Shown: positions 32,116-44,940, counted from the first letter of the stretch. The stretch is DNA of 64,000 nucleotides from Lactuca virosa (GCA_928212115.1 CAKMRJ010000001.1:366590481-366654480); one strand, 5' to 3'. Notes: generated from the sequence alone by a model not told the origin. Translations and numbers: made by a program.

Positions 32116-34008
32116 ATCAAGTTTTGCATGTCCCTACACAGTCCTGACTCTCAATCTGGAAATAATGCACTATTACGCACCTCGTTTCTGATTCCTCGAC
32201 CAGTCTCCCAACGTCATTCAATCTCATACTAACACACTACCAGACATCTCAACTGTCACGTAGTAGTCATAACTCTTAGTCTGAAAATTAATGAACTATC
32301 ACATTCCTAGTCTTTGACTCCCCAACCAACGTCCCATCATGAGAATTATCATGATAGCAGAGACCTCACCCCCACCCCCCCACACACTCGATGTCCATCA
32401 TAGACAATGGAAGTCACCGCCCCAATATGTTCCTCTTGATCACACGACATTGCTACTAACATATGCCCTACTATACTCAAATAGGGTATATCCTTGTCCT
32501 TGACCATCTCAGTCCCCACTGCTGAACCTTTCATACTATAGTACTACCTTGCGGTAGACAAACTACCCAGATACTCCAGCGAAAGATCGCAACCAATGCT
32601 ACCCCACAGGGTTTACCTTCAAACTCAGAAACTGAACACTCAATGGCTCTTCTGCTTCTCACAGGAAAAGGAAATAACACAACTCTGGTCATCGAAAGTA
32701 ACGTCTCCACTATCGGCCGATTGCTCAACTCAGACCGTAATCCTCCATAAAGCACCATCTCTACTCATCCCTGAGTCTTGCGACTCCATCTGGCATCTCA
32801 CCAAAAATCTCTCAGAAACTAACTCGATTTCCTTCTCAAGGTATGCTCCATTGAAACTCATTCGACAGGGCCCTCAGGCCCCACACTCTGTTACATCTGA
32901 TCTCAGTCTAATCAAACACAACGGGATAACTGGTAAAACCAGAAGCACTGACCGCCCCAAACCATGGTACTCGAACCATGTAATCATCTCTCGATCTGCT
33001 ACAAATCATGGTACCCGAACCATGTTACATCCTCTCAATCTACTATGAATCATGGTACCCGAACCATGTTATCTCCTCTTAGTCTGCTACTTAGAACCTC
33101 TGGAACTCTCCCTGCTTCGAGTACGGTTCCTCTGCTTTCAGTAGTACAGGCCCATACTACCTACCACATCTACCCATATTTTCCACACGGATCGTCCCAG
33201 ATTTCCAAAGTAGCTACTCAACCATTCTCTATCACCAATCCCGACATACTCGGTCGCCACCCAGCGAATACTCTCCTCTTATCAGCATACTCTTCTGACT
33301 ACAGACACTCCCTAGGCTCTTCCTAGGTTCTCACACTTCTCTGCCATCAGCTGCTGAAGAACTCCTTATAATGCCAGTCATCTACCTCCTGAACATCGTC
33401 ATATTCACTCGGTAGCTGACTCCCATTATCAAGAGTTCCACAAAGCACAAAGCAAGAAGCATTTGGGCATCGAATACCCTCCACCGAGACTAACACACCA
33501 CTCGAGCACACAACTCCACTTGCTCTACTCACAACTCAAAGGCATCACTGAAATCAGGCTGTCTCACCTCTCATGGTATCTAATCACTCCTCTCAGTAGG
33601 CTCCTCAAATGCTCATCTAGGTATCTCCCCTAGATTATCTCTCGACTCAAAGCTCCCTCTCTAAATGATTCCCATTAGATACTCTTACTCAGCACATACT
33701 CAAGGCACATAACAGATAGCAACAATCTCTAGGCTAAGGCATCACAAATCAGGCATCTCTAGCCCTAACATGAAGTACCTAGCCTATTCTCTAGCATGCA
33801 TAAACAATATCTCATAAAGTAAACAATTTTTATGTATTTTGGGAAATCACCGTTCGGGCTCTAGCTGATTATACACACTGCTCCTTCTCGTTTTTCTCTT
33901 AGAAACTCTTACTTGTTATAGAACAATCTTTTCTTTTTAAAAACTTTTCTCAAATCCTCAGTTTGAGTCTGGACTTGCCCGAAGGTGCATCCAAATCCCT
34001 GAAACCAA
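32116..34008 (-). mobile_element. Degenerate internal region of a minus-strand gypsy element
   Basis: It is placed by the PBS and 5' LTR to its right. The 33600-33990 part resembles other leaders in this window ('cctagattatc', 'gcatgcataaacaatatc'). The rest shows no recognisable gag, and open stretches are short. It includes a triple repeat of a hairpin sequence at 32963-33070. Confidence 0.5.
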
Positions 34009-34021
34009 GGCTCTGATACCA
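34009..34021 (-). other. Primer binding site
   Basis: The minus strand reads TGGTATCAGAGCC, three bases inside the LTR starting at 34025. Confidence 0.85.
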
Positions 34022-34024
34022 ACT

Positions 34025-35650
34025 TGTAACACCGAAAATTTTCAAAACAAATTTTTCATTTAAAATCACATAATTCTCATAACACATTTCACAAAAATCT
34101 CATTTATCAAATTTACAATTCGCAACTCCATAATTGTTTGGTTAAAATCCAAGATCCTCAAAAACATAACTCTTTCATTGGTGTGTACAATCAAGCCGGT
34201 CCCTTCCCGCGATCCTGAGAAAAGCCTGAAACACATAACACATAACACGGTAAGCACGAAGCTTAGTGAGTTCCACAAAATACCACACACAGCTCATTAG
34301 CCACTCTAGGCTATAACTCGATAAGGCCCTCTGGTCAATGTGTCTCGGAGGGACCCTCCGGTCCCAACTCAGTAAGCTCATAATAACAATACTCAGCATA
34401 AATCACAAAGACATAATGCAGAATATCAAATACACAGATAATCACAATAAACAGCTCAATCACACAAAGGTACCACTCAAGGTAAGTATAGTGAGAAGAC
34501 TCACCTTGCAAGCAGCAAGCAATTATCCTCGAACTCGAATCTCGAACTAGCCACTGCCTAACACATAGGGTAAATATCTCTAATTAATACTCAATTCTCG
34601 ACTCTCAATAACCAAATGTTATTCTTCTCTATCTAACTCTCGAATTGGGTAAAAGACTATTTTACCCCTCTATGGTCTCCAATACTCATGTTGACCAAAC
34701 CCTAAAGTCAACAGAAGTCAAACACGAGTCAACAATCCATGTTTGACCCGACTCGTCGAGTGTACTTTTGCGACTCATCGAGTCCCCTCGTTTCCTCAGA
34801 AGTCTCAAGAAAGTCCAGCTCAACTCGTCGAGTTATCGCACAATCAAACCCATCGGGACAAACCCTCACCGACTCGTCGAGTCAGGCTATGGACTCGGCT
34901 AGTCCCTTTGATCAGATTCCTCATTCAGACGATTTAAGGCAGATCTATCACTCCAAACACTACATCTACCATCCTAAGGGTCGATTGTCACGTAAAGCTA
35001 CAAGCTTTACGTTCAAACATGGCATATAAGGCTCATAATGCCAATACATGCCCCAACAAGGCACCAAAACACAATAACTCTTTAAGTGACTTAATAAAGC
35101 TTGAGCCTTTGGACCCTCTAGACCTCACAAGGTACAAATCTGAAGTCTAGGCCTAGAAAGGGACTTCATGCACCCATATCTCAACAAAAGGTGATAGAAA
35201 GCCCTATTCATCAAAACATGAGATCTAATCACCACAAGGAGAAAGGTGGGAACTTTTTACCTCCTCCAGAAGCTCTTGGACGAAATAACATTGATCCACT
35301 GGCCCTCTTCTTGTTCCTTGATGAATCCTCCCTTCCTCTTCAAAAGAAATGAACCAAAAGACCCCAAAATTAGCTCCTTTCACACTCTCTAGTTCAAAAG
35401 GACGTTAGGGTTTACTCTCAGTGAAGGTGAGCCGCAAATGAGGCTATAAGTTCCCTTATATAGGCCCCAACCCCCGAGAAATTAAGGTTTCTCTGCCCAA
35501 CACCTACTCGGCGAGTCAGCTCTCTGACTCGTCGAGTCCACTCATTAAATCCTCGCTGGCAACTCGGCCCTACTCGGCAAGTCGGACTCACGACTCGTCG
35601 AGTCCACTCATGAAACACACATTAAGGTGTACGAAAGTCCGGATGTTACA
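34025..35650 (-). mobile_element. 5' LTR of minus-strand gypsy element, ACTCGTCGAGT type
   Basis: On the plus strand it runs from TGTAACACCG to CCGGATGTTACA (1,626 bp); the PBS on its left gives the orientation. On the minus strand, pairs of GACTCGTCGAGT-type dyads (35510-35605) lie just upstream of TATATAAG (near 35455), and more dyads occur at 34745-34890. It directly abuts an oppositely oriented LTR at 35651. Confidence 0.8.
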
Positions 35651-36490
35651 TGATGTGTTAGTGCGGGGATTTTAGTGAGCTAGCAGTCGGAGGCTTTCAG
35701 TGTGATTCAGCAGTGTGAGGTGAGTTTTTCTCACCGTACTCACGGATCGAAGGGACCAATGCAGGCCCTTGGATTGATATCCTATTATGAATGTTTTTGT
35801 ATTGTTGAGATATGTTAGATCGGCATCCTGGTAGATAGGATGATGTTATGCTATAATGATCTATTGGTAGATCGGTATCCTGGTAGATAGGATGATGTTA
35901 TGCTTAGTGATCTGTAAGATTTGTTTATTGTTTGTTGACCGGTTAGTAGTATGCTTATCTGTATTATGCGCACATGTTTGGTCGGTGGCTGAGGCTTCAC
36001 TAAGACAACAGGTCGGGGCATTCCAACCCGATGGTTGAGGGCCTAGGGTATTCCATCCCGAGGATGATTGGACCCATAGTATGTTGGCATTCCAACCCGA
36101 TGGTTGAGGGGCCTGGGGTATTCCAACCCGATGGTTGATTGGACCCATAGTATGTTGGCATGCCAACCCGACGGTTGAGGGGCCTGGGGTATTCCAACCC
36201 GATGGTTGATTGGACCCATAGTATGATGTTATTGTATATGTATTATTTTGTTGTGTTGGTACTTTGGGGGAACTCACTAAGCTTTGGGCTTATAGTTTTG
36301 GGTTATGTTTTAGGTACCTTGGATGATCGTGGGAAGGCAAAGGCTTAATCTGCACCTCCTCATGTCGTGTTTTGTGATTTTGGGAAAAACTATGATGTTA
36401 AACTTGTTTTGAAAACTACAATGTAAACAATTATGATTTTTGGTTGGTTTGAAAAAGTTTAGATTTTTATGAAATTTTATGGATGTTACA
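35651..36490 (+). mobile_element. 3' part of a plus-strand gypsy LTR (5'-truncated)
   Basis: It ends GGATGTTACA followed by a PBS at 36494-36506, so it is the 5' LTR of a plus-strand element whose U3 is missing. It contains 71-bp repeats starting at 36070, 36141 and 36212 ('ggacccatagtatg'), which also occur in inverted form near 9855-9960. Confidence 0.75.
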
Positions 36491-36493
36491 AGT

Positions 36494-36506
36494 TGGTATC
36501 AGAGCC
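36494..36506 (+). other. Primer binding site
   Basis: TGGTATCAGAGCC lies three bases after the LTR end at 36490. Confidence 0.85.
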
Positions 36507-37086
36507 TTGGTTTGAGTGATTTGGAGGAACACTCGTGTGAATCCAGTCTCAAACTAAGGAAAAAGATTTTCAAAACAATTTTCAAACAATTTTTAAAATG
36601 GTCGAGGAGGAAGCAAGGTGTACGATCAGCTGGAGCCAGTAAGTAGACCCTAAAATACAACATTGTTATTGATATCGTGATATGTTAGAACAACATGCTA
36701 GTGATAGGCTAGGAATCTTCAGAATTGCATGATAGAGTTTCCTGATATCCTAGGACCTTTCTTTTCATGGAATTGACATCATTAATGTAGTTGCTTTGTG
36801 TATGCATCATGATTATGCATAACTAAGATCTTATTGCCTGAGAAAGTTTGGTTTGGCCTTATTTCTTGTTCTTGTTTGATGAAGGTCTTATGGTAGGATC
36901 AGATATTTGAATGTCTAAAGGAGTCCAACGTTATGTGTGGCTAGCATACACGAGTGTTGCAGGGTTGGTGGAAGTTTCATGGATGAGTTGTGTGGGGTCA
37001 GCCGGCCAGTTTTGAGATGCTTAGCCTTTCCTCTATGGAGTGAGGATTGAGTGTATGGTTATGCTAGTTCCTTCATCGCTTGACTC
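36507..37086 (+). mobile_element. Gypsy leader fragment
   Basis: Non-coding sequence follows the PBS ('cactcgtgtgaatccagtctc'). It is truncated by the copia element at about 37087. No gag was found. Confidence 0.6.
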
Positions 37087-39365
37087 TTGAATTTATTCAA
37101 GATCAATTATACTCCCACTGTCCTCTTTGCATATGAGTTCCCTCTCGCGGAAGACTCCCCTTCGTGCTACGAAGACCACGTTCTCACTAGGTCTGTAGAA
37201 CAAGTATCCAAAGGAATTCTGTGGATAGCCGACGAAAATACATCGCTCACTTCGAGGTTCAAGCTTGCCGTGAGTCTCTCGTCTAACGAAAGCTTCACAA
37301 CCCCAAACCTTGATATGTGCCAACGAGGGAACCTTCCTGTCCACATCTTGTGAGGTGTTTTGGCAACCTTCTTTGTTGAGACTAGATTAAGGATATGGGC
37401 GGCAGTCTCTAAGGAATACCCCATAACGATATCGGTAGCGAAGCTCGACTCATCATGGAACGAACCATGTCCAACAAGGTTCGATTATGCCTCTCATCCA
37501 CACCATTAAGTTGTGGTGTCCTAGGAGGTGTCAATTATGAAACAATTCCACATTCCTTGAGGTAGTCGTAGAACTCGATACTAAGATACTCACCACCCCT
37601 ATCGAATATGAACATCTTGATCTTCCTGCCCAATTGATTTTTGACTTCATGTTTAAACTCTTTGAACTTTTCAAAGGTTTCTGACTTATGCTTTATTAAG
37701 TAAATATATCCATATCTGCTATAATCATCGGTAAAAGTCACATAAAATCGATTCCCATCCTTTGTGGTGGATCTGAAGGGCCCACACACATCAGTGTGTA
37801 TGAGATCCAACAATCCCTCACCTCTTTCACACGAACCTGTGAAAGGTGATTTAGTCATCTTTCCAAGCAAACAAGACTCGTATGTATCATCTGACCTTAG
37901 GTCAAACAATTCCAACACTCCATCCTTTTGGAGTTGGGCAATGCGCTTCTTGTTGACATGTCCAAATTGACAATGCCACAAGCATGCTTTGTCTAAACGA
38001 TTAGACGAATCAATGTGCAATACACTATTTCCTAAATTTTTACAACCATCATAGTTTCATATACACCATCACAATGCAATGCTTCAAAATAAAATACACC
38101 ATTATAATAAGCATTAATAGATCCATTCTCATTATTAAAAGAACATCTAAAACCTTGTCTGTACAAACCATGAAAAGAAATAATATTCCTCGCCATTTCT
38201 GACGAGTAGCAACAATTATTTAAGTCTAAACATAATCCACTACTAAGCTTTAAAGAATAAACATTGATCTTGGTAACAGGTGACGATCTCCTATTGACCA
38301 TTATCAGGTTCATATTTCCAAGCTCCACATTCCTACTTTCTATTAGTCCCTACAAGTCATAGAAAATGTGAAAACCACATCCTGTATCAAGGACCCAAGA
38401 ATTAGAATACGATGAATTTTTAGACAAAATAGTGTAAGTACCTACCGAGGTAGGCTTGATCTTGCCATCCTTAATGTCCTGCAGGTACTTGGGGCAGCTT
38501 CTCTTCCAATGCCCCTTGTCTTGGCAGTAGAAGCACGTTGCATCCTTTGGATCTGAGGTGGGGGAGAAGAACTGGTTTTTCCTTTGGGCCCACTACTAGA
38601 ATACCCATCATGAGACTTTCCCTTCCATCTTTTCTTAGAGGTAGCTTTCCTCTTTTTCCCTTTCCCTTGTCCAATAGCCAGGACTGGGGTAGCAGCAGTA
38701 GGAGTGGATTCAACACTTTTTCCTTTCAATCCACTTTCAGTGGTTCTCAGAAAGCCTTGAAGTTTACTCAATGTAACTTCCTCTTTGCTCATATGATAAG
38801 TCATCTTGAACTGATCATAGCAAGGAGTCAATGAGTGCAAGACTATGTCAATAGCCAACTCTTCATCAAAGTTCACATTAATCTTGAGCAAACGATCCAC
38901 ATAACGTTGCATGCGTTGCAGGTGGGTCGTGATGGACTCTCCATCCTTCATCTTGGTGGTTATGAGTGACGTGACTATCTCATATATTTATTGATGTGCT
39001 CTTTGATGGTACTTCTCCATCAAGTCCTGGCACATATCATAAGGCCAATAGTCCTCATAAAACCACTGTAGCTCAGGAGTCATAGTTGCCACCATAATGC
39101 ATGACACCTTAGTAGCATCTTTGCATTGGGCCCTATACTCAACTATTTCTTCAGGAGTAGCTTTAGATTCATTTATCTCGTTCAACTGTTTGTCGAGGAC
39201 GTATTCCTTATCCTCGTATCGCAAGGCCATTCTGATGTTACGAATCCAATCATTAAAATTGGTTCCATAGAATGTCACCTTGGCACAGATGCTCAAGAGC
39301 GAGAAAGTGTTAGCAGAGTTGTTGTTTGAGGAACTGGAATCGTTGTTTGAGGTAGACATCTGCAA
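37087..39365 (-). pseudogene. Ty1/copia gag-protease-integrase, frameshifted and 3'-truncated
   Basis: The minus-strand reading begins with a UBN2/copia-type gag (39365-38988, then 38951 onward after a frame change). A CCHC knuckle follows at about 38545-38478 (C-x2-C-x4-H-x4-C in 'CFYCQDKGHWKRSC') and a protease motif 'LDTGCG' near 38380. After a stop comes the pre-integrase region and integrase core, with 'WHCQFGHVNKKRI', 'TDVCGPFRS', 'FTDDYSRYGYIY' and 'DRGGEYLS' (38020-37535). A further frame change leads to the integrase C-terminal part (37424-37093). Reverse transcriptase, RNase H and the 3' LTR are missing, so the copy is dead. Confidence 0.9.
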
Positions 39366-40624
39366 AAGAAGAAGGACAAGTTTTGATTAGATAAGGAATC
39401 CTTAATATAACACCCAAAATGAAATATTAAGGCTAGGACCCAACACAATAATTCACAATTCAGAAAAGGGATGTCGTAATCCAATTGTAAATTATTTGAG
39501 GGTAGGTAAATGACGATTTACCAATTCCACCATGAAAACGAAATTTTAAATAAACTAGGTTTTAAATGAAATGAAAATTCCTATATCTTTTGAGATTCAT
39601 TGAACTATTCAATGATATGTTTAATCTCGATTATGCCATTTCCATTTGTGACTGGGATACCGAGGATCACAAACAAGGTGTGAATAACCATGCAAATTAG
39701 TTTGGTACTCTCGATGTCATTTACCACCTAATCAATGTGCCGGTTAACCACACACATTCCATTGATCAATGATAATTTACGAGGTACCCATTGCCACCCT
39801 TTGTTAGTCCAAGTTAGTGTGCCGATTAACCACACACGCTCCACTAACGACTTTTACAAAGTGCAATGTGCAATTTCATTGATTAGCATCAAATTCACAT
39901 TTTCCTAAAGTAACTAAGATTGAGATTTTTTATAAAACATTTAGTTACTTTATATTTTTTATTATACTTACAAATGGGGATTTAATGTCCTATCCTACCC
40001 GTTCGGCTAACGACCCTTCACCAATCAAGGAAACGGTGGGTGAGAATGGACACCCATTCAGCCGCCATTTTATAGGCTATTTCCTTATACCCCCTTTATA
40101 GACCGGCTTCGTGAATGGGGCCTACTAACGGTAAGACTGACCTTTTCTTATACATATATATAAATTAAACTTTTAATATTATAATAGTATAAGTGTGTAT
40201 TTAAACTTTTAAAATACTAGAGTTCTAGAATTTAAGATTTCAAAATTAAACTATTTAATCAAATTTTAAATTATAAAACCAAAAGGGTGTATTTTAAAAA
40301 CTTTTCAAAAAATACTAGATCAAAATTTAAATAATTAAATTAATAAAATAATTTGGTCATTATCTTAAAATTTGACCAAATCATTTATCTTGACAAGGAT
40401 ATACATTTACCTTTTCTGAAAATTCAATTTTAAGCAGTTAAAACGAAATAAGGTAATTATCCTAATCAAATCAAGATATCAAAATCGAAAAATCAGGCAT
40501 CTGACGAGTCAACTCGTCGAGTCAGGCAATGAACTCGTCGAGTCTGATGAACAGATTGACGAATCTGTTCCCTCCTCCTTTGGAAAATTCACCATTGCAT
40601 CAAATTTAACTGAAAAACATCCTA
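39366..40624 (-). mobile_element. Copia element 2 leader
   Basis: Homologous to the leader at 1-1309. Two ACTCGTCGAGT dyads occur at about 40514-40543, the motif otherwise found in the gypsy LTR 34025-35650. A minus-strand PBS (TAGTATCAGAGCC, one mismatch) lies at 40625-40637. Confidence 0.75.
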
Positions 40625-40638
40625 GGCTCTGATACTAC

Positions 40639-41453
40639 TGATGGGTTTTGAGCATAACTACAACCTATGTGTTCATGCAACCCTAATTGCTTTGGATCTA
40701 AGTTTTTTCACTAGTTGAACATGCAAATTGAATACCAAAGCAAAACCCTAGATCTAGCATATATAATTTCAAAAATTACAAACAAAAAGGGTTTTGATGA
40801 TTACCTTACTTGTTATGTAGTAATAACAAGAACACCTTGTAGATCCTTGACTCTTGAAAGCAAGTGCCCCAAATGTTGCACCTCTAATGGCTCACAAAAC
40901 ACCACTAGCAAGAGGATGAGATGAGAGAGGAGGAATACTCTAAGGATTTCGGCTAGGATTTGTATCAAGCAAGCAGTGGCCGAAAATACTAACAGGTGGG
41001 GTCTTTATATAGCTGTGGGATGTTAGGGTTTGCAGGAGGAAACCCTAATTTCCTGTTTAAGGCTTAAGCAGCCCATGGACCCTTATTAGGGAGCCTTGGA
41101 AGAAATCTATAGGGCCTCCCTATATATTTTCGTCCACTCCATTCTAAGGAGTCTAGTAGCCCAGTTTCATAACTATCAATGATTTGCAAAACAACCTCTG
41201 TTCCTTTAATTTCAAAATTAATTCCAAATTAATTTCTGATTAAATACTAATTAAATAACATGATTTCTAATTAATATATTATTTCCATAATATATTAATA
41301 AATCAATTTATTATTCCAAATAATAAATTCAGCCTCTCTCTCCAAAAGTCATCCAGTCAAGTTGCTAGGGTGAAGGCAACCTAAAAGGACCATGCTACTA
41401 TCAAATCAAGTATATACCAATTATAATTATGGTCTTAGACATCTAATCCAACA
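40639..41453 (-). mobile_element. 5' LTR of copia element 2
   Basis: It begins TGATGG and ends CCAACA, 815 bp. Related to the LTR at 1324-2075, but longer and diverged. The PBS on its left sets the orientation. No partner LTR is present. Confidence 0.8.
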
Positions 41454-41675
41454 TTCCAAACGCCCAAAAACCCTTTGAGGTCAATTTCAGGGTTGGAGAA
41501 GAACTTTGGAGCGAATATTTGAAGAATTGGAAGCTAGGAGCATTAAGAGTACAAATCAGTTTACTTAATGACTTGGTGTGATTCCATTATTCGAATATTT
41601 AGTTGTATTTAATATATTATGTTTTTTTGATCAAATATGTTATGTTTTAAAGTTTTGATTTTTATTACCTATTGC

Positions 41676-42093
41676 CATGGTTCTAAAAAACGCGCCATGG
41701 CGCGCCTCAAGGCGTGCCATGGCGTGAGGCGTGGTGTAGCCGTTACGAAAACGTCCAAGGCGAGTTTGTTAAGCGTGGCGCCCAAATAACGTGTCAAGGC
41801 GCGCCTTATCGCAATATGGCGCGAGTTTTTTTCAAGGCGCGGATTTTTTTGTTTTTTTGTTTTTTTTATCTGGCCTAAAATAATTGAGTTTTTGCTAACT
41901 TTTTATATTAAATACTAATATAACACTTCTAAAAACTTGATATACTTTTTAAAAATCAATAATTATATGATTTATCTCTTGTAATATATAGAAAATAGTC
42001 ACGCCTTGAAAAACGCCATGACTCGTCAAGGCTTGTCATGGCTTAACTTTTACCTTGCCGTCAAGCCACGCCCTCACGTTATTTAGAACCTTG
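41676..42093. mobile_element. hAT-type MITE, GC-rich ends
   Basis: The termini CATGGTTCTAAAAAACG and the complement CAAGGTTCTAAATAACG form an inverted repeat. An 8-bp duplication CCTATTGC flanks it (41668-41675 and 42094-42101), as expected of hAT. The subterminal regions contain many GGCGCGCC/CAAGGCG motifs, useful as multiple transposase-binding sites. Non-coding. Confidence 0.85.
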
Positions 42094-42101
42094 CCTATTG
42101 C

Positions 42102-43074
42102 TAAGTTAGTAGAATTTATACGATCAATCAGAATTTGTTAACTAAAATCATAGTTGTCCAACACCATTTGGCGATTGTGACTAGTAATCGACCAAATCCT
42201 AGGGTTAAGTAATATAATCGTAAACTTAAATGTGTAAGGGAGCATTAGAGAACCATGTATGCCTGTAATTGACTTTCATGACTATTAAAGTTAATCTTTA
42301 AATTAAATCTCTCATGATACGAACTTAATTATAATTGTTTAGATAGTTAATTGCATGATCCTTATGTTAATTGTCTTGATAGTTATACAAGTTAGTTAAT
42401 CAGACCAAAATTACTAATTACATTGGAAATCGGTAAATAATAATTAATATTCATTGCACTTATTTGGAATCCACCATATCTGAAGGTGAAAACGAATCTA
42501 TGTGAAAACATCATTATCTCTTTTGTCTTTAAATTTATTCTCTAGTTTTGTTTACGTGTTATTAGTTTTAGTTGGGTTTAATTAAATTTAAACAGAACCC
42601 TCACCCATCCCTCATTACTTTATTGTTTATTGTTTAATTAGCATTTGAGTTTTATGATATGAACCATTAGAGTTCCCTTTGTATTCGACACCATTTCTTA
42701 TTATAACGATACTACTACACGATTAGGTACACTGTTTGTTGTGTGTATCAGTTTAGCTATGAGATATTAGTATTCATAAATTTAAAACCCGTGTATAAAA
42801 AATACACAACATTTCATATTCATGTTTTTTCTTAGGTTTGTAGCAAAGTTAATGATGTAGTATATATGTGTGTAAGATTTTTCTATGGGTAGTATAACAA
42901 TCTTTAACATTATACTTTTTTGAAGATGTATGCTAATTTGTAGTCTGGCTTCAAAAATTTATTGATTAATATTTTATGCCAATTTATAGTGTGGTGAAAT
43001 CTACTTGTTGTTTGGGTCTTGCCTAGCTACTGGTCATGACTAAACTGTAATGGATTACAAACTATCATGACATT
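42102..43074. other. No gene seen; A/T-rich intergenic
   Basis: I find no domain-bearing frame or clear repeat here. It is unique-looking sequence between the hAT MITE and a minisatellite. Confidence 0.5.
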
Positions 43075-43278
43075 GGGTATAAAAGCAATAAATGGTATAA
43101 ATTGTATAAAGGATATAAATGTTAAAATGGTACAAAGGGTATAAAAGGTAGAAATGGTATAAATTGCATAAATGATATAAATGGTAGAAATAGTATAAAG
43201 GGTATAATTGGTTAAAAGGTATAAAAGGTATAAATGGTATAAAGGGTATAAATGGTATAGAGGGTATAAATGGATGCA
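43075..43278. repeat. GGTATAAA-type minisatellite
   Basis: Dozens of imperfect 9-12-bp units of the form 'ggtataaa(t/g/a)'. The Tyr/Leu/Ile-rich translation on the minus strand is an artefact of the repeat. Confidence 0.9.
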
Positions 43279-43799
43279 TAAAAAGTGATACTTATGAGTG
43301 GTGCTAGCTGTACACACAATAAGAAGTAAATCATAACTTGTACACCTTCCATGGCTGCTATCTTCCATGGTCATTTTGAGAATTCTTTCAGCAAAAGGTA
43401 AAACCATTTACTTGATTTAATTAATACATTTAGAAAATTCTTTCAGCAAAGGGTAAAATGGTCATTCACAACATTCTTTCAACATAAGTTGCATTAGATT
43501 CACTGTTATAGCATAAGTTACATTAAATTCACTGTTATAGCATTGTACTTTGAACAATATATTTAATTATAACATTGTATTCTAGATTTCTCAGCCAAAA
43601 AGCATCATTCAACAAAAAATGGCAAGATGCCTTTCCTTCCTTATTTTCAGCGTACGTCACTAACAATCTACTTGGGTTATTTTTTCATACCATAATACAT
43701 AACCTTTAAACAAAGCATAATTCGTTAACATTTGCTTCAGTTCATATCGGCCAGAGAATCTCATACCTAATAAGGGTATTATTGTGTCCTATTTCTGGT

Positions 43800-44110
43800 T
43801 GGGATCATGAATAGAAAATTATACCACCTCATTATCAACTTCATCATCTACCTCTTCTTCTGGAATACGATTCTTATGGGACAAAAAAGGATCAATAGAT
43901 TTTGGATTTTCTATAACCTCATCATCGACTTCATGGTCCACTTATACATCATCTGACATGACCGAGTCCACATCATCTTCACATGTATCACTAGCATGGT
44001 CCCATTCTTCGACTTTCTCTTCTTCAAACCATTCCATAATTGTCTCATGGTCATAATCAATGTAGATATTGATTTTACGATCATTACTTTATCTGGCATC
44101 AAGAAACCTT
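43800..44110 (-). pseudogene. Acidic coding-like remnant, unrecognised
   Basis: One minus-strand frame reads Asp/Glu-rich sequence, including 'INIYIDYDHETIMEWFEEEK' and 'DPFLSHKNRIPEEEVDDEVD', with one internal stop. Such acidic linkers occur near the N-terminus of MULE-type transposases, but no catalytic or zinc-finger region is present. It may be the continuation of the tandem-repeat coding-like units at 44183-44940. Confidence 0.3.
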
Positions 44111-44182
44111 ACATAGTCATTTTCTCTCTAAGTTCCCTCAACCCATCTATGGGGGCCCGATTTAGAAGACAATAATACACAT

Positions 44183-44940
44183 CACAACATCTATCATTGA
44201 TCAAATTTCGGAGGTAGATAATGAAGTCCTTGAACTCCATGTTTCATAAGTCTACCCCTGTAACAAAATTCTTATCATAACGAAAGTAAATCAAAGGCTT
44301 AGGAACAAACGTACCTTTGTGGTTACCAGTCGGTGAGATTTGAACAAAACGAATAGTTTGTTGGTTTTTTTCACAACATCTATCATTGATCAAATTCCAG
44401 AGGTAGATAATCAAGTCCTTGAACTCCATGTTTCATAAGTCTAACCGGTAACAAAAGTCTTATCATGACCGAAGTAAATCAAAGACTTAGGAACAAACAC
44501 ACCTTTATAGTTACCAGTCGGTGAGATTTGAACAAAATGTATAGTTTGTTGGTATTTTTTTCACATCTATCATTGATCAAATTCTAGAGGTAGATAATGA
44601 AGTCCTTGAACTCCATGTTTCATAAGTCTACTCCCATAACAAAAGTCTTATCATGACGGAAGTAAATCAAAGGCTTAGGAACAAACACACCTTTGTGGTT
44701 ACCAATCGGTGAGATTTGAACAAAACATATAGTTTGTTGGTGTTTTTTTCACAACATCTATCATCGATCAAATTGCAGAGGTAGATAATGAAGTCTTAGA
44801 ACTCCATGTTTTATAAGTCTCCCCCTATAACAAAAGTCTTATCATGACGAAAGTAAATCAAAGAATTAGAAACAAACACACCTTTGTGGTTATCAGTCGG
44901 TGAGATTTGAACAAAACATATAGTTTGTTGGTGTTTTTTT
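44183..44940 (-). repeat. 189-bp tandem repeat, four copies, each codon-sized
   Basis: Units start at 44183, 44372, 44562 and 44750. Each begins 'cacaacatctatcattgatc' (third unit slightly shortened) and ends in a T-run. The unit is 63 codons. On the minus strand every unit can be read as '..TIRFVQISPTGNHKG..' and '..MEFKDLIIYL..', separated by a TGA conserved in all four. I do not recognise the protein. It could be an exon multiplied by unequal crossing-over in a pseudogene. Confidence 0.75.

Noticed and set aside
43027..43407. 126-residue Tyr/Ile/Leu-rich frame
   Set aside because: Direct product of the GGTATAAA minisatellite.
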